Below are positions 20,531-30,939 of a stretch of 64,000 bases of DNA, piece by piece. The notes under the pieces were generated by a model, which saw nothing but the letters and a program-made list of their open reading frames with translations, did not search any database and was not told the origin of the DNA. Position 1 is the stretch's first letter. The number at the start of each line of letters is the position of its first letter. Location of the stretch: contig NC_133658.1 of the NCBI RefSeq assembly GCF_037893015.1, positions 886,118,977 through 886,182,976 on the forward strand, in the 5' to 3' direction. The translations under genes were made by a program, and so were the position numbers. This stretch comes from Macrotis lagotis. Its lineage: Eukaryota > Chordata > Mammalia > Peramelemorphia > Peramelidae.

Positions 20531-20861
20531 TTGTCATAGAAGACTTCCTGAGGAAGTTTTTTTTTAAATAAATTTTTACTGTTATCTTTTGCTGTAAGAA
20601 TGTAAGCATTTATTCTTCTGCTTCCCTCCTTCCATTTGTCAGATTGGAAAAGTAAAAAGAGAAGGGGCAAAAAGGTCAGCCAAAGAAATCAACATATCAA
20701 AAAAGTCTGATGTGACATGCAATGTTCCCCATCCATAGTTTGCATCTCTACAAGAAGGATCCAGAAGTGTCTGCTCATATCTCCTCAATGGCTAAAGATA
20801 ATGGTTTTGAAAATTTTACGTTTGTTGTTCTTTTCATTCTCATTGTTGTAGTCATAATTTA

Positions 20862-21028
20862 TTTTTTTTTTATTTTTTACGGGTTTTTTTTGCAAGGCAA
20901 ATGGGGTTAAGTGGCTTGCCCAAAGCCACACAGCTAGGTAATTATTAAGTGTCTGAGGCTGAATTTGAACTCAGGTTTCCCGACTCCAGGGCAGGTGCTT
21001 TATCCACTACGCCACCTAGCCACTCCTC
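20862..21028 (-). mobile_element. Short SINE nested in L1
   Basis: TTTTTTGCAAGGCAAATGGG, GTGGCTTGCCCAAAGCCACA, ACGCCACCTAGCCACTCC. It is bracketed by TAGTCATAATTTA (20849-20861) and TAGTCATTATTTA (21029-21041), 12 of 13 identical. Confidence 0.88.
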
Positions 21029-21159
21029 TAGTCATTATTTAGATTGTTTTCCTGGTTCTGCTCACCTCACTGTGCTTGAGTTCATGTACGTTTCCCAATG
21101 TTTCTCTGCATTTGTCATATTGGTCATTTTTTTACAACACAATACTATTTCATTAATAA

Positions 21160-21375
21160 TAATGGTAATAATCACAATAGCTACTATTTATTAAGTGGTA
21201 AGCACTTAACAAAAATTATCTCATTTGATCCTCACTACAATGCTGGGGATTAGGATTCCCATTTTACAGATGAGGAAACAGATATACAGAGGTTAATTGA
21301 TTTGCCCACATCTAGTAAGTAACTGAGTCTGGATCTGAATTCAAGTTTTCTTCATTCCAACTCTGTCCACTACCT
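21160..21375 (-). mobile_element. MIR/THER-type SINE nested in L1
   Basis: TAGCTACTATTTATTAAGTG, TCATTTGATCCTCACTACAA, CATTTTACAGATGAGGAAAC, CCCACATCTAGTAAGTAACT. L1 sequence flanks it on both sides, so it either inserted into the L1 or is an old co-resident. Confidence 0.7.
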
Positions 21376-21449
21376 ATAGCCTCATTATATTCATGTATCA
21401 CAATTTACTTAGTCATTGCCCCCACAAGATGCACATCAACTTTGTTTCT

Positions 21450-21614
21450 TTCTTTTTTTTAAAGTTTTTTTTTTTTTTTGCAAGGCAGTGGGGTTAAGTG
21501 GCTTGCCCAAGGCCACACAGCTAGGTAATAATTAAGTGTCTGAGACCGTATTTGAACCCAGGTCCTCCCGACTCCAGGGCCGGTGCTCTATCCACTGTGC
21601 CACCTAGCCACCCC
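21450..21614 (-). mobile_element. Short SINE nested in L1, exact TSD
   Basis: TTTTTTGCAAGGCAGTGGGG, GTGGCTTGCCCAAGGCCACA, GTGCTCTATCCACTGTGCC. Bracketed by the exact 14-bp duplication TCAACTTTGTTTCT (21436-21449 and 21615-21628). Confidence 0.92.
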
Positions 21615-21925
21615 TCAACTTTGTTTCTAATTCTTTGCTACCACACAAAGCCTTACTCCAAAGGGAGCCCTTCTTGTTGAGTTATGTGCCTTAACAGTGA
21701 GGCACTTTATTTTAACAGCTCCACCCAACAGTGCACTTGGATCTGTCAATCTTTCCATTGCCTAGTCAACATTGACTCTCTATTGACATCTTTGAACAAT
21801 TTGCTGAGTAATTGGTGAAACTTCAGAGTTGTTTTAATGTTTGTTTCTTTTATTAATAGTGGCTAGGAATATTATTTCACATGATTACTAATTAATGTTT
21901 TAATTCTTTTGAAAATGATTCATAT

Positions 21926-22092
21926 TGGGCGGCTAGGTGGCACAGTGGATAGAGCACCGGCCCTGGAGATGGGAGGACCTGGGTTCAAATAGGGTCTCAG
22001 ACACTTAATAATTACCTAGCTGTGTGGCCTTGGGCAAGCCACTTAACCCCATTTGCCTTGCAAAAACCTAAAAAAAAAATTAAATTAAATTA
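21926..22092 (+). mobile_element. Short SINE nested in L1
   Basis: TGGGCGGCTAGGTGGCACAG, CCATTTGCCTTGCAAAAACC, then an A-rich tail. Bracketed by GAAAATGATTCATAT (21911-21925) and GAAAATGGTTCATAT (22093-22107), 14 of 15 identical. Orientation is opposite to the other two short SINEs in this L1. Confidence 0.9.
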
Positions 22093-22619
22093 GAAAATGG
22101 TTCATATCCTCTTGTCTACTTAACTATTCAAGCAAGGCTTGGATCACATATGCTTTTCTTAATTGTCTGCATATCTTGGATATTATCAAGTCCTTGTTAT
22201 CATCGATATTTGATATGAGAATTTTTTCTGGTTGATCACTTAACCTTCTTATCCTAGTGCTTTTGTTCATAAAATGTTTTATAATTTCATGTCATTAAAA
22301 TAACTTATTTTGTTGTCATCATATCTATCCCTTGTTTGATTATAAATTGACCCTTTAACCTTAATTGCAAAAGGCATATGATCTCCAACCTGGCATACAA
22401 TTAGTACTATATAAATGTTAGCTATTTATTGTTTTGTGGTATAAGTTTTTAAAATTTTAATTTAATTTTTATTTTTAGTCCCAAGTTCTTTCCCTTCCTC
22501 TACCCCTGCCCTACTCATTGAAAGGGCAAGAAATGAGTATGATTTTAATATTTAGTTCACATACCCATCTTGAACTTATTATTATATGTGTCATAAAATA
22601 TTGGCCTCAAACAGGGTTT

Positions 22620-23350
22620 TTTTTAAAACTTTTTAAACATTATTTTAAAATTTTGTCAATACTAAGCTCTCTTCCTTCCAGCCCTCCTAAGAAACATGAT
22701 ACTCATGATGTATATGAAGTCTTTCAAAATACATCTCGCATTAACAATATTACAAAAAAAACGCAAGAAAAATTAAGAAAGTGAATAATACGCTTAAATC
22801 TGCACTCAGAGTTCATCAGTTCTTTCTCTGGAGGTAGAAAGCATTTTCATTTTGAACCTTTTAGACTTATGGATCATTGTAGCAATCAAAATAGTTAAGT
22901 CTTTCACAGTTGGTTATTGTTACAATATTGCTATTATTGTGTACAAGATTCTCCAGGTTCTTTTCACTTCAATGCATCAATTCATATAAGTCTTTCCAGG
23001 TTTTTCTGAAACTATCCTGCTCATTATTTCTTATAATACAATAGTATTCCATCCTAATCATTTAACACAAATTTCTCAAACATCCCCCAATTGTTTTTTT
23101 TTTTTAGGTTTTTGCAAGGCAAATGGAGTTAAGTGTCTTGCCCAAGGCGACACAGCTAGGTAATTATGAAGTGTCTGAGGTCACATTTGAACTCAGGTAC
23201 TCCTGACTCCAGGCTGGTGCCCTATCCACTGTGCCACCTAGCCACCCCTCATCCCCCAATTGTTGGGTATTCCCTCAATTTTCAATTCTTTACCACCACA
23301 AAAGAGCTGTTATAAATATTTTTACATACATGGATCCTTTCCCTTTTTCT
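22620..23350 (-). mobile_element. L1 3' end, antisense, with nested SINE
   Basis: 3' UTR (TTTAAACATTATTTTAAAAT onward), then antisense ORF2: GTTCTTTCTCTGGAGGTAG, TAAGTCTTTCCAGG, TCAATTCTTTACCACCACAA, AGAGCTGTTATAAATATTT. The short SINE 23096-23249 interrupts it. Confidence 0.75.
23096..23249 (-). mobile_element. Short SINE nested in L1, exact TSD
   Basis: TTTTTGCAAGGCAAATGGAG, GTGTCTTGCCCAAGGCGACA, CTATCCACTGTGCCACCTAG. Bracketed by the exact 15-bp duplication CATCCCCCAATTGTT (23081-23095 and 23250-23264). Confidence 0.92.
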
Positions 23351-23351
23351 G

Positions 23352-23505
23352 TTGTAACTTTATTTCAATGTAATTAGTTTCCTTGAAAATCCACATGTAT
23401 TTTATGTTATAAATTTAAAAATATTATTCTGAGAAGGGGTCAAGAGTTTCACCATATGATCAAAAGTGTCCTCCATACAAAAAAAGTTCAAGAAATTTTG
23501 GTAAA
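23352..23505 (-). mobile_element. hAT-like DNA transposon fossil
   Basis: CCACATGTATTTTATGTTAT, AAATATTATTCTGAGAAGGG, GTCAAGAGTTTCACCATATG, ATACAAAAAAAGTTCAAGAA. From memory this is the antisense of a widespread mammalian hAT-type MITE whose ends read CAGTGGTTCTTAACCT. A related copy lies at 42150-42620. Confidence 0.45.
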
Positions 23506-24334
23506 ACTCATTTCTGCCTCACTACCTCCCAGTTTTACCAACAATTCTGGTCAAATAGAAAGTTCGTTCCTAGATAATTTGTGTTAGGAGGTTTATTGGA
23601 CATTGATTATTGGATTCAATTACTTCTGATTTACATGCCCCAACTCCTCTCATCCATTCTTAATTTGGTTTTTAATAGTCAAATTCCAGGCATGAGTCTA
23701 TCATGTCTAATCAAGTCTCTGAAATATCTATGAGGTAAAACTTTCTTCGATCCAGTTCATACCATCAATTACCCATACTTCATATATCAATATGGAGAAA
23801 TCTCAGGCAACTAACTATATTTATTGCTCTTGACCATCTTAACTTTTGTTTCCCATGAGTGAATGGTAGGTCCTCTCTGCTTCCAGTCTTCTATGTGACT
23901 TATTAAATCAACATAGTTTTCTTTTTTTCCCTTCCCTTTTCTATTTAAAACTTCAAATATCCCCTTATCAGTCTGTGTTTGGTGAACTCCATATATTACC
24001 AAGAATAAAATATTCTCATAGTTTAAGCCATGGTCTAGAGACCCAGAGTCTGTCCTCAGACATCACCTTCTAAGCCAGCTATTTGTTTCTCACATTAGTC
24101 TTTCTGTTCTGAATTCCCTATCCTAAATTAGCACTGCAGATGAAAATACCATCTGGGCTCCCACGGTCCTCAGTCTTTGAGGACTTCATCATCCTTAGCA
24201 AGGCTAAATTTCTTCTGGTGGTATCATTTGTCCCCACATGAATCGGCCAAAGTGAACAGTCAGTAGCTATGTCAAGTTTGATGATTCCCAGGAAGCCCTC
24301 TTTTGCATCTCAGATCGTTTATTTTCTTGGCTTT
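23506..24334. other. Unassigned interval
   Basis: No repeat family, RNA gene or protein recognised. Composition is ordinary and moderately AT-rich. Confidence 0.4.
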
Positions 24335-24470
24335 ATGAGAAGACTTGGGCTTAGATCCCACCCCTGACAAGTCCTGGCTGAGTGACCTTGGGCAAGTCAC
24401 TTAATAGTTTCAGTGCCCTAGGCAATTCTCAAAGACTCTTAAGTTGTAGAGAAGGTACTGCCCGGAGTTT
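24335..24470 (+). mobile_element. MIR-type SINE
   Basis: GAAGACTTGGGCTTAGATCC, GAGTGACCTTGGGCAAGTCA, CTTAATAGTTTCAGTGCCC. Confidence 0.6.
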
Positions 24471-24599
24471 TTTCATCTGGTGACTCCTACAACCAATGAA
24501 GTCACAAGTCCACTCACTCACCCTGTCTCTGTGAGCTAGGATAAATGAGGTGTCACTGTACTATAAATTTCTCTAGATGAGTCACATATCCTCATCAAA

Positions 24600-25010
24600 A
24601 TTTAATGCCTGTTTTTAATTTATCAAAAATAACATTTTCTGACTTTAACTTAAGAAACACAGTTCCTTCTTTATAAATGCTTCCCTGATAATTACGCTAC
24701 AAAACATTAATTACTGAATCTGAGTTGTTTTTGAATCAAGATGTGAGAATCTTGTAATGCCCTGGCAGGGAATGGCTAAATTGTTGAATTTTCTCTGAAA
24801 GGCTGGCATTTTCCTTTGCTTTAGGGCTACACATTCTCACTAAATATTTTAGTTTTCATTAAAACACAAACATTTTTCACAAAATAGATGGATTAGCAAA
24901 AAGTAGCCTAGTAGAATTTCTTCTTATTTAAAATATTTATGAGACAGCCCCTAGAATAAATATGTCAAAGGACAGAACAGGAAGCATGCACAAAAAAATA
25001 TATAGCTTCA
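24600..25010. other. Non-repetitive AT-rich block
   Basis: No repeat family recognised over about 400 bp. It includes motifs such as ATGGATTAGC and TATTTAAAATATTTATGAG that suit homeodomain or MEF2-like factors. Function is unknown, and it could be constrained non-coding DNA or simply decayed sequence. Confidence 0.3.
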
Positions 25011-25019
25011 TGGGGAAGG

Positions 25020-25690
25020 AGCAGAAAGTGATGAATTTGGATACAAAGAGCTGGCATTAAATCCTGATTTTCCCATTAACTTCCCATATAACACAGGGCA
25101 AGTCACAACCTCCCAGGGGGTTTACACATCTGTAATGGGAGGTAGGAAGAAGGGATGGATGGCGTAAATGATCTCTGAAGGTCCTAACTGTTGTTAGGAC
25201 TCTTTCCCCATGATCCTAGTTTTAAAAATCATGTTTTTCTTTGAGCAGGAGATGCTAAGTTGAAAGTAGTTTTTGAAAGCATTTGAAACAGATTTGATCT
25301 TATCTTTTTTTTTCTCAAACTTTCATGATTTAAAGCACCAAACATTATGGTCATATTTATGGTAAGAATAGAGATAAGAATTGTGCATGGTCATGGGAGT
25401 GAATTAGTCAAAGAAATGTGCCTTGGAGACATTATTTAAGTGGTATATACTGCTTAGAACTATGGACTTTGAGTCAGAAAGACCTGAATTTGAATGCTGC
25501 CACAGACATTTATTGGATCTGTGACCCACTTGGCAAGTGACTTAATTTTTATTTGCTTCAGTTACTTCATGTATAAAATGATAATAATAATAGTACCTAC
25601 CTCCAAGGGTTATTGTGACGATCAAATGAGATCATGTTGGTAAAATACTTTGCAAGTGCTATAGAAATGCCAGCTATTAGTAGTAATATT
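25020..25690 (+). mobile_element. Two MIR/THER-type SINEs
   Basis: First, about 25040-25200: GCATTAAATCCTGATTTTCC, CAGGGCAAGTCACAACCTCC, CTCTGAAGGTCCTAACTG. Second, about 25440-25690: GACTTTGAGTCAGAAAGACC, CATGTATAAAATGATAATAA, TAGTACCTACCTCCAAGGGT, GATCAAATGAGATCATG, TGCTATAGAAATGCCAGC. Confidence 0.7.
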
Positions 25691-25694
25691 TTGT

Positions 25695-25915
25695 AATTCA
25701 CTTGTCAGACTCTTCATTATCCCATTTGGGGTTTTGTTGGTAAAGACACTGGAAGTAGTTTGCCATTTCCTCCTCCAGCTCAATTTATAGATGAGGAAAC
25801 TGAGGCAAACAGGGTTCAGGGACTTGCCCAGGGTAATATAACTAGTGTCTGAGGCCAGATTTGAGTTGAGTTCTTCCTGATTCCAAGCCTGGTGCTCTAT
25901 ACATTGAGCCACCTA
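25695..25915 (-). mobile_element. MAR1-type SINE
   Basis: CAGACTCTTCATTATCCC, TTTGGGGTTTTGTTGGTAAA, GTTTGCCATTTCCTCCTCC, GATGAGGAAACTGAGGC, head complement to TGAGCCACCTAGTTG. Confidence 0.8.
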
Positions 25916-25996
25916 GTTGATTGTTGATTTGGAACTCCCTAAAATAGAAAGACTTTCCCCCCCTTACAGCTAGGAAGGTTTATTTAACAATGGATA

Positions 25997-25999
<3 letters not shown>

Positions 26000-26048
<49 letters not shown>

Positions 26049-26074
26049 TGTGTCTGTGTCTGTGTGTCTGTGTG
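26000..26074. repeat. (GT)n microsatellite
   Basis: GT units with a few TCTGTG variants towards the right end. Confidence 0.97.
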
Positions 26075-26199
26075 CACATAAAGAAAATAAATTCAAACCC
26101 ATTGAACTAATGCTTTTGAATCCAATTGAATACAATAATCACATTTTAAAATCAAATTTTAAAATGTCCCATACTAGCTATGTTCCATAGGACTAGAGA

Positions 26200-26420
26200 T
26201 ATGGAGCTGGAAAGACCTTAGAGACCATTGGTCCCCTGCATCTACTCTGTAGATATCCCCTCCATAATTAATTATTTTCATGCTGCTCTGCATGGCCTTG
26301 GCTTCCCCATCTCTTTGCACGGTACCTAGAACACGGTGCTTAATAAATCCTTGGTGACTGATTTAGCCTACCCCCCCCCCTCCATTTTACAGATGAGGAA
26401 ACTAGGGCCCTGCTAATGAG
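26200..26420. mobile_element. L2 3' end between MIR scraps
   Basis: About 26255-26365: CCATAATTAATTATTTTCAT, TTTGCACGGTACCTAGAAC, GTGCTTAATAAATCCTTGG (L2 terminus, plus). The flanks TAGAGACCATTGGTCCCC and CCATTTTACAGATGAGGAAA belong to an antisense MIR split by the L2. Confidence 0.55.
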
Positions 26421-26576
26421 GGACAGAGACAATATTTAAACACAAGTACTCTGGCTTCAAATCCAGCAAATTTTCCCGTTTTAAGTTTTCTTCAGGTTCT
26501 GATTGATTCATGCCTCATTCACTGTTGCAAGTTTTTCTTCTTAGGATTAATTCATAGGAATAGTCAAAAGTTTAAT

Positions 26577-26812
26577 TACGGGCAACTAGGTGGCACCATT
26601 GAGTCAGAAAGACATCATCCTGAGTTCAAATCCAGCCTCTGACATTTCCTAGCTAGGTGATCCTGGGCAAGTCACTTAACCTTGTTTGTCTCAGTCTCCT
26701 CATTTGTAAAATGAGCTGGAGAAGACAATGGAAAACCAGTATCTCTGCCAAGAAAACTCTAAACGGGATCACGTAGAGTCAGACACAATGGAAAAACAAC
26801 TCAAAGATGGTG
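26577..26812 (+). mobile_element. MAR1-type SINE
   Basis: GGGCAACTAGGTGGCACC, GAGTTCAAATCCAGCCTCTG, GTCTCAGTCTCCTCATTTG, AAATGAGCTGGAGAAGAC, GCCAAGAAAACTCTAAACGG, GTCAGACACAATGG. Head and RTE-like tail are both present, with a small deletion in the head. Confidence 0.85.
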
Positions 26813-26827
26813 AATTGAATAAAAAAA

Positions 26828-27200
26828 ACTGATACTGGAGTCAAGAAGAGCTGAGTTCAAATCTGACTTCAGACACTAGCTGTGTAACTCTGGGTAAGCC
26901 ATTTAGCCACTGCTTGCCTCAGTTTCTTCATTTTTACAAATGGGAATAATTATAGCATCTGTATCCCAGGGTTATTGAAGGACAAAATGAGATAACATTT
27001 TTTGCAACTCTTTTTTTTTTAGATTTTTCAAGGCAAGTGGGGTTAAGTGGCTTGCCCAAGGCCACACAGCTAGGTCATTATTAAGTGTCTGAGGTCGGCT
27101 TTGAACCCAGGTATTCCTGACTCCAAGGCTGGTGCTCTATCCACTATGCCACCTAGCCGCCCCTGCAACTCTTAACACTTTATAAATGCTTGCTATTATT
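26828..27200 (+). mobile_element. MIR/THER-type SINE hosting a short SINE
   Basis: GATACTGGAGTCAAGAAGAG, CTTGCCTCAGTTTCTTCATT, TATAGCATCTGTATCCCAGG, AAATGAGATAACATTTTTTG. After the nested SINE (27013-27163) it resumes with CTTTATAAATGCTTGCTATT. Confidence 0.8.
27013..27163 (-). mobile_element. Short SINE nested in MIR
   Basis: GTGGCTTGCCCAAGGCCACA, CTGACTCCAAGGCTGGTGC, GCCACCTAGCCGCCCC. Bracketed by the exact 10-bp duplication TGCAACTCTT (27003-27012 and 27164-27173). Confidence 0.9.
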
Positions 27201-27364
27201 ATATTTCATGATCAGTCCTGTGATGACATATGTATAGGGGATAACTTCCTCTAATGGGATAGATGAACCCCTTTTCAGTAACATAAAGTCTAAGAGAGTT
27301 GCAAGGGACACTGAGAACTTGTGATACAACTAGAATTGAGCAGTCAGCCTAGATCAGAGATGGT

Positions 27365-27660
27365 ACTTGCAGCAAGGTGGCACCATAGTTGCTAGAGATC
27401 CAGTCCTGGAGTCAGGAGGATGAGTTCAAATCTGGCCTCAATCACTTACTAACTGATCTTAGGCAAATCCCTTAACCCTGATTGCCTCTCATCCAGGGCC
27501 ATCTCTAGTCATCCTGATCCATATTTGGCCACTGGATCCAGATGACTCTAGAGGAGAAAGTGAGGACAGAGACTCACTCAGATCTAATTCAAATGCATGT
27601 CATAGTATCTCCTCCCTAAAGTCATGGTCTTCTTTGAGAAGGAAGGACAGACAACAACTT
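27365..27660 (+). mobile_element. Long-tailed SINE (group C), near full length
   Basis: tRNA-like head (GGTGGCACCATAGTTGCTAG, GAGTTCAAATCTGGCCTC). The unique part is CCAGGGCCATCTCTAGTCAT, CACTGGATCCAGATGACTCT and GAGGAGAAAGTGAGG, ending AAGTCATGGTCTTCTTTGAG, AAGGAAGGACAGACAAC. This is the clearest sense copy and defines the family layout. Confidence 0.8.
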
Positions 27661-27819
27661 TCATCTAGGACTTCCTAACTTGGAGACTGGATGGCTATGT
27701 CAATGTGTATGTATGAATGAATAATTTAATAAGCTCTACTATGTTCTAAGAACAGTGTAATGCTGATATAAATATAAATTGGATAGTTGCAGCCCCTTAG
27801 GATTTTATATTCCAATGAT

Positions 27820-28305
27820 GATGTCTGTCCTTCACTCTTAATTTTTTTTTTATTTTTAGGGTTTTTTGCAAGGCAGTGGGGTTAAGTGACTTGCTCAAGG
27901 CCACACAGCTAGGAGATTATTAAGTGTCTGAGGCTGGATTTGAACTCAGATCCTCCTGACTCCACGACCAGTGCTCTATCCACTGTGCCACCTAGCCTCC
28001 CCTGTCCTTCACTCTTGAAAAAGACCATGACATCAGGGAGATGATGCCATGACAATCACATGAATTGAATTTGAGTGAGGAGTTGTGCAAAGTCACCAGT
28101 CTCACTTTCTCCTCCAGAGCCATCTGGGTTCAGTGACCAGATATGGATCAGGATGCCTGGAGACGGTCCTGGACAGGAGGCAATCAGGATTAAGTGACTT
28201 GCCCAAGATCACACAGTTATTAAGTGTCAAGTGTCAGAAGTTGGATTCGAACTCCTGTCCTCCTGACTCCAAGGCCAGTGCTCTACCCACTGCTCCACAA
28301 GTGAA
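27820..28305 (-). mobile_element. Long-tailed SINE (group C) split by a short SINE
   Basis: The left scrap is 27820-27839 (TGTCTGTCCTTCACTCTT). The body is 28003-28305: AAAGACCATGACATCAGGGA, GATGATGCCATGACAATCAC, CACCAGTCTCACTTTCTCC, GAGCCATCTGGGTTCAGTGA, AAGTGACTTGCCCAAGATCA, GTCCTCCTGACTCCAAGGCC. The insertion lies at 27840-28002. Confidence 0.85.
27840..28002 (-). mobile_element. Short SINE nested in group C SINE, exact TSD
   Basis: GGCAAGGCAGTGGGG-type start (GCAAGGCAGTGGGGTTAAGT), GACTTGCTCAAGGCCACACA, CTATCCACTGTGCCACC. Exact 14-bp duplication TGTCCTTCACTCTT (27826-27839 and 28003-28016), which is itself the end of the host SINE. Confidence 0.93.
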
Positions 28306-28384
28306 GATGAAAGATCAAAAAGAACTAAAAGAGGAAGATGACTTAAATTTCAGACAAGATTAGGCAAAGACCAACTATCAGCGT

Positions 28385-28745
28385 CATGTATTTTCCTTTA
28401 ATGTTCCTCCATTACAATTCATTAAACTTGCAATGATTCTATGCCTTCACACCCTCCATCTCTCATCTCCAGGCTTTTGCACCCTTTGCCTTGGATGCCT
28501 TCCCTCCTCACTCCTGACTTGGTTTCCTCTAGCATTCTTCAAGAGCAAATTCAAACCCTCCATTATTCGGCTCTACCCCAGTCTCCCAGTCCCATTTCCC
28601 ACACCTTAATTTCTTTCTCACTTTACCTTCCACTTAGATCTCATTTGCATTTAATTCCACAAAGTCTCTCCCTTAGATCTACATTTTCCGACTTTCTAAG
28701 TATCCTGGTAAACAGAAGGTCCTTATTCAATACTTGTTGACTGAC
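28385..28745 (+). mobile_element. L2 3' region
   Basis: CTCCAGGCTTTTGCACCCTT, TGCCTTGGATGCCTTCCCTC, TTCAAGAGCAAATTCAAACC, AGGTCCTTATTCAATACTTG, TTGACTGAC. This is the characteristic L2 3' text in sense orientation. The 99-residue ORF in it is not a gene. Confidence 0.7.
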
Positions 28746-29330
28746 TTTCCCTACCACTTTCCTTTTTATCAGATCAAGGTTCAATTGTATGAAATACTAT
28801 TACAAAGGAGGCTCAAGAATGTAAATAACTGTGGAAAGTTCTTTAGGCAAGATTCAAACCCTGATCTTTCCCTTTGAGGATAGTGACTCTTACTGCTACC
28901 ACAATAATGCAAAAAATACAAACTAAAAACCAAGAGGATTGAAGTGCTCCTGGTCTGGGTGTTCCCTGCCCCTATCTGGGGCACTTACTCATACAGATTT
29001 CCTATTCATTTACAATTATCTATCCTCCAGTGGTTACAAGACTTCCCTACAGTCAAATTTAAGGCTTTGCAGGAAGGGAGGGACAAAAAAAAAAAAAGCA
29101 GAAAGAAGGAGATTATTTTTCTGTTTTTTTCATGTAGATGGTGCACTGCAAGAATGTGTTAAGCACCAGGGTCCTTCTGTTACCTCCTCAGAGGTTACAG
29201 ACAAAACAATTGTAGGAAATCCATTCCAAGGTACCTAACTGAGGGATGGAGATGAACTTCTGAGGTCCCCATGACTCCAAAACTGGCAATCATCACACTT
29301 GAAGTGCAACAAAGCCATCATCTCCTTGGA
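28746..29330. other. Unassigned interval
   Basis: No repeat family recognised apart from an A-run at about 29080-29096. The ORFs on both strands (60-99 residues) show no protein I recognise. Confidence 0.4.
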
Positions 29331-29359
29331 ACCTCACTGCCTTGTGGAGTTTGTGCCAT

Positions 29360-29475
29360 AGATATTCTTCCCCACTTTACAGATAAGGAAACTGCGGTAC
29401 AGAGAGGTTAGGTAACCTACTCAGGGTTATAAGGAGTGTCTGAGGTTGGAGTCAAACCACACATCCTGTTGGCTT
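29360..29475 (-). mobile_element. MIR-type SINE fragment
   Basis: CACTTTACAGATAAGGAAAC, GAGAGGTTAGGTAACCTACT, CAGGGTTATAAGGAGTGTC. Confidence 0.65.
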
Positions 29476-29633
29476 TCAAATGATATGAAAAAAAATTAAT
29501 AGTCATCATCTGAAAGTTTTAAAAGACAATGTTGTCATTTTAATTTTTAAAATTCCTTTCTTGTTCTTTCCAGTTGTAAATGCCTTCCCTCTTCCAGTTA
29601 ATGACTGATAGGAAGACCTCATTTAAAAGGGCC

Positions 29634-29822
29634 AAGGTCTCCCTCAGCATCCAGGACCATTTCCAGTCTCCTGATCCATATCTGACCACCGATGCCAAAT
29701 GACTCTGGAGGAGAAAGTGAGGCTGGTGACTTTGCATAGCTCCCCCCCTCCACTGAAATTCAATTTACTGCTAGTCATGACTTCACCCTCTTGAAGTCAT
29801 TGGGTGAACAACAGCAACAACA
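29634..29822 (+). mobile_element. Long-tailed SINE (group C), 3' part
   Basis: CAGCATCCAGGACCATTTCC, CTCCTGATCCATATCTGACC, CTGGAGGAGAAAGTGAGGCT, GCTAGTCATGACTTCACCCT, GAACAACAGCAACAAC. Confidence 0.75.
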
Positions 29823-29965
29823 TACCTTCCATCTGTGCTGTACCTTTTATATATTGTCTCCCCATTAGACAGTGAGCTCCTTGAGGGCAGGAAGTGGTTT
29901 TGCCTCTTTTTGTTTCACTAGCATATAATAATTCTTTAATAAATACAGGTTGATTGACTGATAGC
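29823..29965 (+). mobile_element. L2 3' end
   Basis: TTAGACAGTGAGCTCCTTGA, GGGCAGGAAGTGGTTTTGCC, CTTTAATAAATACAGGTTG. Upstream-type L2 text also appears at about 30120-30230 (AAGGCCCAGTTCAAATTCCA). Confidence 0.7.
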
Positions 29966-30264
29966 CAATGGCCCCATGAGGAATGATGTAGATTGATTGC
30001 CCATTATTCCTATTCACAGACACTACCTTCCCAGTCAAAATGACCTTTCCAATCCTGCCTCCATGCTTTTCTCTACCTGTCTCTCCCTGCTCTATCCCAT
30101 CCTCTATTCCCACCTTTCCTCTTCAGCCCGGCCTCTGGGGAAACTTTAGCTCCTATCAAGGCCCAGTTCAAATTCCAATTCCTTCCTACACCTGACTTTT
30201 CCTGATCCTCCTACTCCCTCTCCCTTACCTCCCAACCAAAAATATTTCAATTGGTTTTGGTTTT

Positions 30265-30580
30265 AGATTTTGCATGCATTTATCTCTGTATATTTTGCTT
30301 TAGTAGAAAGAAAGATTGTTCAGATGAAGCACTTTTTCATTTTTGACGATCAAAAATCTGATTTGCTCTGTGAGCAAGGCAGAATGGAAGCAGCTCAAAG
30401 GAAACACGAGACATGTAAATTTAGAATAACCACCCCCAAGTGCTCACATGGACTATCTGTGCCCAACCTGTGGGTAGACCATTCCAAGATTCTATTGATC
30501 TGATCAGCCACAGTTGGCCACACTTCAACTTGACTCTAATATAGTGATGTCTTTGATAATGGACAAGAACCACCAGAACA
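30265..30580. other. Unassigned interval
   Basis: No repeat or gene recognised. A 77-residue frame (30270-30503) has no recognisable domain. Confidence 0.35.
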
Positions 30581-30707
30581 AATATTGATGAAGAACCTAC
30601 TATATAGGTTCTAAGTAGGAAAGAAATATAACCGGTAATTCCTTTCCTCCAGGAGCTCCCAGTCTCAATCTTTGTAACCCTGTGTCTACTTGGAGAAAAG
30701 GGGTCAC
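30581..30707 (+). mobile_element. CR1/L3-like fragment
   Basis: GATGAAGAACCTACTATATA, GGTTCTAAGTAGGAAAG, TCCTCCAGGAGCTCCCAGTC. Same family as 6260-6490. Confidence 0.45.
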
Positions 30708-30862
30708 TGAGGCAGCTTGGTGGCTCAGTGGATAGAGTACTGGCCTTGGAGTCAGGAGGACCTGAGTTCAAATCTGACCTCAGATAATTAAAAACTTAAC
30801 TGACCTTGAGCAAGTCACTTAACCCCATTGCCTTGCAAACCACCCCCACCCCCACCCCCACT
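30708..30862 (+). mobile_element. Short tRNA-like SINE
   Basis: TGAGGCAGCTTGGTGGCTCA, GAGTTCAAATCTGACCTCAG, TGACCTTGAGCAAGTCACTT, CCCATTGCCTTGCAAACC. The tail is an unusual (CCCCCA)n run. Confidence 0.85.
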
Positions 30863-30939
30863 AAAGGAAAAGAAAAAGGAGCACTGTGTATGGGAAGAGG
30901 ACTTTCCTCACTTGGGAGTATCCAGTTCCAATGAGATCA

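Larger units (their letters stand above)
20555..22345 (-). mobile_element. L1 3' half, antisense, carrying four SINE insertions
   Basis: The 3' UTR is at about 20555-20850, then antisense ORF2 motifs appear in segments (TTTTCCTGGTTCTGCTCACC, TCACTGTGCTTGAGTTCATG, TTCTTTGCTACCACACAAAG). These are broken by SINEs at 20862-21028, about 21160-21375, 21450-21614 and 21926-22092. The ORF2-like pieces read in order across the inserts. No intact ORF remains. Confidence 0.7.
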
